Source: Frisingicoccus sp902471845 (GTDB taxonomy: Bacteria > Bacillota > Clostridia > Lachnospirales > Lachnospiraceae). Taken from it: a DNA stretch of 64,000 nt. The notes under the pieces are model-generated. The model did not search any database and was not told where the DNA came from. It saw only the letters and a program-made list of their open reading frames with translations. Both the position numbers and the translations under genes were made by a program. How positions within the stretch are numbered: the stretch's first letter is position 1; each line of letters opens with the position of its first letter. The stretch lies in assembly GCF_047030795.1 (NCBI RefSeq), contig NZ_JBKYIC010000005.1. One strand, written 5' to 3'. Below are positions 60,700 through 64,000 of the stretch, in pieces.

Positions 60700-60810
60700 T
60701 TGAATAAAATCTTATATCTAGTAGTTCCCTGTTATAATGAAGAACAGGTATTGCCGGAAACGGTGAAAGAATTAACTATAAAATATTTAAAAATAAATGG
60801 TTGGCGTTAA
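60700..60810 (+). pseudogene. GT2 glycosyltransferase remnant (N-terminal fragment)
   Basis: From TTG 60700, two bases after the rfbD stop, the frame gives MNKILYLVVPCYNEEQVLP and TVKELT, the start of a GtrB-like GT2. About 25 codons in (near 60777) the match ends where the sequence joins membrane-protein coding DNA in another frame, and TAA follows at 60808-60810. A deletion has fused the two gene remains. Confidence 0.7.
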
Positions 60811-61654
60811 TACCAGTGGCGCTGTGGGGATTTGCATTAGGGACTGTCAGTACAGTAATGTTTCTTCGAATGTACATGTTGAGCACGGTGTGTGGGCTGT
60901 TGACGTTGAATTTTCATTACAATTTAATTATAAAGAAAGAATATGGTATTGCAGCAGCATGATGACCAGCTTATTGCTTGTGCTGTTGATGGCACCATGG
61001 GCATTTCAAAGTCTGTTTGGCGATAAATATGTGGAACAGGCCGGACAGAAACAGGCTTTGATTGATATATTGTGGAAGCTCCGGAAGTTTGCCAACTTTT
61101 TTGCAGAGGATTTTTTCTGTAATCTACTGATAATTCCGGTGGTATTAGGATTTATTGGAATTATTGCGGGCATCCGGTGCTTTAGAAAAAAGAAATGGCG
61201 TTTTTTTACAGAAAATCTGGAAAAAACGGAAGAAGTCACGATTACTTTGATGCCGGCAGTTTTCTATTTCATTATCTCGGCATTGTGTTCGCCGTGGATG
61301 TCGGCAAGGTATATTTACAGTATCTATCCAATACTTTTTTTGATGATTGTATGGTTTGGATATAATGGTCTGGTGACATTGGGATTACCGGCTGAGAAAA
61401 CAGCCATAGGGATAACGGTGATTACGTTCATTCTTTCGGTGGTTTCATACGGCTATATAGGGGTTGGATATCGGTATTTAGAGCAGACACAAGTTGATGA
61501 AGCAATAGAGCCGTACTATGGCTCAGATTGTGCCTTTATCACCTATAATTATTATCGGGTTACAGAAAAAGCTTTGGAGTTATCCCATATGAATCGGGTC
61601 TGGACGACAGTTCCTCAGGCGGCACGGATTAAGCGGAAAGAGAGCGTACTCTAA
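60777..61654 (+). pseudogene. Multi-pass membrane protein remnant (GT-C-like), frameshifted
   Basis: Two frames together give the end of a membrane protein. The first (60777-60962) encodes KNKWLALIPVALWGFALG to NLIIKKEYGIAAA and then stops at TGA 60960. The second continues from 60959 with MMTSLLLVLLMAPWAFQS, two or three more hydrophobic segments and a soluble tail, ending at TAA 61652. A one-base change near 60955 separates them, and the N-terminal part is missing. An open frame from 60797 includes non-coding-like sequence before 60959. Late in the chain, LCSPWMSARYIYSIYPILFL is typical of GT-C-type or polysaccharide membrane proteins. Confidence 0.65.
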
Positions 61655-61680
61655 GGAATGGTAATTATTAGAGATACGCT
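61643..61680 (+). terminator. Hairpin at the end of the rhamnose operon
   Basis: The arms at 61643-61654 and 61668-61680 pair over 12 bases with one bulged A, the left arm including the stop codon. CTTCTTGCGTTCTT follows, a weak T-rich tail. It is a probable, not certain, terminator. Confidence 0.5.
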
Positions 61681-61684
61681 CTTC

Positions 61685-61713
61685 TTGCGTTCTTAAAAAT
61701 GAAATGATATAAT
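61685..61713 (+). promoter_or_regulatory. Promoter of the sulfatase-GH3 gene
   Basis: TTGCGT (61685-61690), 17-base spacer, TATAAT (61708-61713) preceded by TGA as an extended -10 (TGnTATAAT). A 70-base leader leads to ATG 61784. Confidence 0.65.
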
Positions 61714-61783
61714 CATACTCGGATTTTACATAGAATTAATATTTATTTACACATGAAAGATAAAAGAGGGTTGGTAGTCTGTT

Positions 61784-64000
61784 ATGAAGAAGGTTAGTAT
61801 TGGCAGATACATATTTGGAATTTTTACAGCCATTATTGCAGTATTGGCAGGATTCATTGTCAGTCTGGTGTTCTGGGTTTTAAGAACCTGGGCGAATTTG
61901 AAAGCGGATGAATTAATTTATCAATTGAATGCACCGATGCAGGGAACAAATAAAGAAATGATCATGGATGCAGTGAAATCCTGTGTTCCTGTGATGATTT
62001 TATGTTTGGCGGCGGTTATCGTCTTATTCGTTTTATTGAGAAATAAAAAGATTTTCTGGATTGTTATGCCAGCCGTGATCATTATCTCGCTGGCAGCCGG
62101 AGCTGGCGTTCTCAACCATGCCTGGAATAAACTGGAGGTTTCGGAATATCTGGAAAATAAAGATAAAGACACGGGTTTTATCGATGGCAATTATATCTCT
62201 CCTTCAAGTGTGCAGCTGCAATTTCCGGAAGAAAAGAGAAATTTGATTTATATTTTTCTGGAATCCATGGAAGTGACTTATTCGGATAAAGAAAATGGCG
62301 GCGCTTTTGATGTGAATTATATACCGGAACTTACAGCTTTAGCCCAGGAGTATGAAGATTTTTCGGGTTCGGATAGTGCATTGAACGGTGGGTATGACAT
62401 GCCATCGACGACATGGACGGCGGCTGCACTTTTTGCCCAGTCTTCCGGCTTGCCATTATCTATTTCTATTGAAGGCAATTCAATGAACACGCAGGATGAA
62501 TTCATGCCGAATGTTGTAATGATTGGAGATATATTGGAGGATGCCGGATATAATCAGATGTTTCTCATCGGATCGAATGCTACCTTTGGCGGCCGGAGAC
62601 TGATGTATTCGGATCATGGCAATTTCACAATTCATGATTGGGTCTATGCCGGAGATTCGGGGAGACTGCCGAAAGGATATTTTGAATGGTGGGGATATCG
62701 GGATTCTTTATTGTTTGAATATGCTAAGGAAGAATTGCAGGAACTGGCGTCAGGGGATGAACCATTTAACCTGACGATGCTGACGGTGGATACCCATTTT
62801 GAGGACGGGTTTGTATGTGATTTGTGTGGCGACGAGTTCGGAGACAATCGATATGGTAATGTCATTGCCTGTTCCAGCCGTCAGGTAACAGAGTTTGTGC
62901 GTTGGATTCAGCAGCAGGATTTCTATGAAAATACAACCATTGTGATTTCAGGAGACCACCACACGATGGATGTGGATTTCTGTGAAGACATTGATGAGGA
63001 TTATGTGCGCCGGGTGTATACGGCGGTCATCAATCCGGCGGCGGAAGTGGCGGATGCCAGTGTGCGTCGGGATTTTACGACCTTCGATATGTTTCCAACG
63101 ACATTGGCCAGTATTGGAGTTCAAATTCAGGGAAACCGATTAGGACTTGGAACAAATCTTTTTTCAGATGAACCAACATTGCTTGAAACCTATGGAATGG
63201 ATGAGATGAAAGTTGGCGTAAGCAGTAAGTCGGAATTGATGGATTATTTTACTGCCGAGGTGGATGAAGAGAAGTTCAAAGAAGCGACAGAGCCGAAACA
63301 AGAGGAAGGCCCAAAAGCATGGTATGAGGAAAAGCTGGAGAGTATGACTCTGGAAGAAAAAGTGGCTCAAATGTTTATTGTTTCTCCGGAGGATGTGTCA
63401 GGAACGTGGTTAATGACAGAAGCAGATGAGACGTTGAGGGAGAGCCTTGAACGATATCCGGTCGGTGGGTTAATATATGATTCTGATAATATCGAAAACC
63501 AGGAACAGCTCTCGGCATTAATTGAGGGCAGTCAGCAATATATGCAGGACCGCATGGGAATGCCTCTTTTGCAATGTATTGTTGAAGATGGCGGAGAAAG
63601 TAGTATTTTGGCCGCAAGTGCAGGGGTTAATGTGCCACAGACGGCAAATGTTTCAGATGCATTAACGGTGGAACAGGCTGAGCAAAATGGAAGAACGATT
63701 GGAAAATATTTGTCCGAACTGGGCTTTAATCTGAACTTGGCTCCAAATGTGTCTATCGGGTCTGAACAGGTACAAAGTGAGCTTGATGGATTTCACTGGT
63801 ATGGTGTTTTCGGTGCTCCGAAATATTTTCCTGGATATGGAGAGACGGATGGAAATTTTGAGGTTGAGCGAACGGTAGACGACTTGTTGGGCAACGAACT
63901 ATATCCGTTTGATCAGGCGTCGCGTGAAGGAAATGAGTTTATAATGGTCGGACACATTTCCGTACCAGGAATAACTGGTGATTACACACCGGCCTCGTTG
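61784..64000 (+). CDS. LtaS-like sulfatase/phosphotransferase fused to a GH3 domain (3' truncated)
   Basis: 739 codons to the window edge with no stop. Three N-terminal transmembrane helices (about 10-34, 67-86, 91-111) precede an outward sulfatase-fold domain. Its landmarks are LIYIFLESME (metal Glu160), PSTTWTAAALFAQSSG (207-222, holding the likely nucleophile Thr) and SGDHHTMD (metal Asp391, His392). This resembles the LTA synthase/phosphoglycerol transferase group. From 521, MTLEEKVAQMFIV starts a GH3 domain like NagZ (LNLAPNVSI, KYFPGYGETDGNF at 680, MVGHISVPG). A phosphoglycerol-type transferase and a beta-N-acetylhexosaminidase-like domain on one outer-face protein suggest editing of wall glycans or teichoic acids (inference). 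Confidence 0.82.
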   Translation, partial: MKKVSIGRYIFGIFTAIIAVLAGFIVSLVFWVLRTWANLKADELIYQLNAPMQGTNKEMIMDAVKSCVPVMILCLAAVIVLFVLLRNKKIFWIVMPAVIIISLAAGAGVLNHAWNKLEVSEYLENKDKDTGFIDGNYISPSSVQLQFPEEKRNLIYIFLESMEVTYSDKENGGAFDVNYIPELTALAQEYEDFSGSDSALNGGYDMPSTTWTAAALFAQSSGLPLSISIEGNSMNTQDEFMPNVVMIGDILEDAGYNQMFLIGSNATFGGRRLMYSDHGNFTIHDWVYAGDSGRLPKGYFEWWGYRDSLLFEYAKEELQELASGDEPFNLTMLTVDTHFEDGFVCDLCGDEFGDNRYGNVIACSSRQVTEFVRWIQQQDFYENTTIVISGDHHTMDVDFCEDIDEDYVRRVYTAVINPAAEVADASVRRDFTTFDMFPTTLASIGVQIQGNRLGLGTNLFSDEPTLLETYGMDEMKVGVSSKSELMDYFTAEVDEEKFKEATEPKQEEGPKAWYEEKLESMTLEEKVAQMFIVSPEDVSGTWLMTEADETLRESLERYPVGGLIYDSDNIENQEQLSALIEGSQQYMQDRMGMPLLQCIVEDGGESSILAASAGVNVPQTANVSDALTVEQAEQNGRTIGKYLSELGFNLNLAPNVSIGSEQVQSELDGFHWYGVFGAPKYFPGYGETDGNFEVERTVDDLLGNELYPFDQASREGNEFIMVGHISVPGITGDYTPASL

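Noticed and set aside
61921..63617. Several minus-strand frames under the sulfatase-GH3 gene
   Set aside because: The plus strand is open without a stop for 739 codons with clear domain motifs; the minus frames are shadows.

Overview
Organism: the window reads as a low-GC Firmicute, most likely a Lachnospiraceae-type gut clostridium. The evidence is AGGAGG-type ribosome sites, AT-rich third positions, secreted proteins with Glu/Thr-rich stretches after the signal peptide, CTCEKGS-type CxxC modules, InlB repeats and DUF4214 domains. No rRNA, tRNA or CRISPR array was seen. Region 1 (1-20709) is a long rightward operon for a cell-surface glycan. It starts inside a polyprenyl-phosphate sugar transferase. 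Next come GT2 and GT4 glycosyltransferases, a Wzm/Wzt-type ABC exporter whose ATPase has a glycan-recognition tail, a coiled-coil methyltransferase, three more GT4 enzymes, a DUF6311-like membrane protein and a polyprenol-phosphate GT2. The CDP-3,6-dideoxyhexose set rfbF-rfbG-rfbH follows with an SDR reductase, a second polyprenol-phosphate GT2, and a 943-residue GT-C-like membrane protein fused to a trigger-factor/FKBP-like tail. Region 2 (20710-31980) begins with an IS110 relic. It then carries a Wzx flippase, a pyruvyltransferase-like protein, a radical SAM enzyme, a GT2, a YerE-like ThDP enzyme, KDPG aldolase, a KDG-type kinase, a strong hairpin and another GT-C-like membrane protein. Region 3 (32192-50030) is a tandem array of secreted proteins built from paired DUF4214 repeats with different catalytic or adhesive heads: Ig-like/InlB, two transglutaminase-like, CAP (frameshifted), two with unknown tails, one broken remnant, and a leftward L,D-transpeptidase. 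An intact IS3-family element (46343-47821) sits in the stem of what was a bidirectional terminator. Region 4 (50027-61654) has a leftward operon manC-gmd-rmd-L,D-transpeptidase (GDP-D-rhamnose) and, divergent from it, a rightward operon: GMP/PMI-ManA fusion, phosphohexomutase, rfbA-rfbC-rfbB-rfbD (dTDP-L-rhamnose), then decayed glycosyltransferase and membrane-protein genes. Region 5 (61784-64000) is the start of a sulfatase/LtaS-like protein fused to a GH3 domain, running off the window. Synthesis: three activated-sugar supplies (dTDP-L-Rha, GDP-D-Rha, CDP-dideoxyhexose) flank or join an export machine. Between them lies a family of secreted proteins with a shared non-covalent-looking module and no LPXTG, SLH or C-terminal anchor that I can see. 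The layout resembles the C. difficile arrangement of CWB2 cell-wall proteins beside the polymer genes they bind. That parallel is inference.
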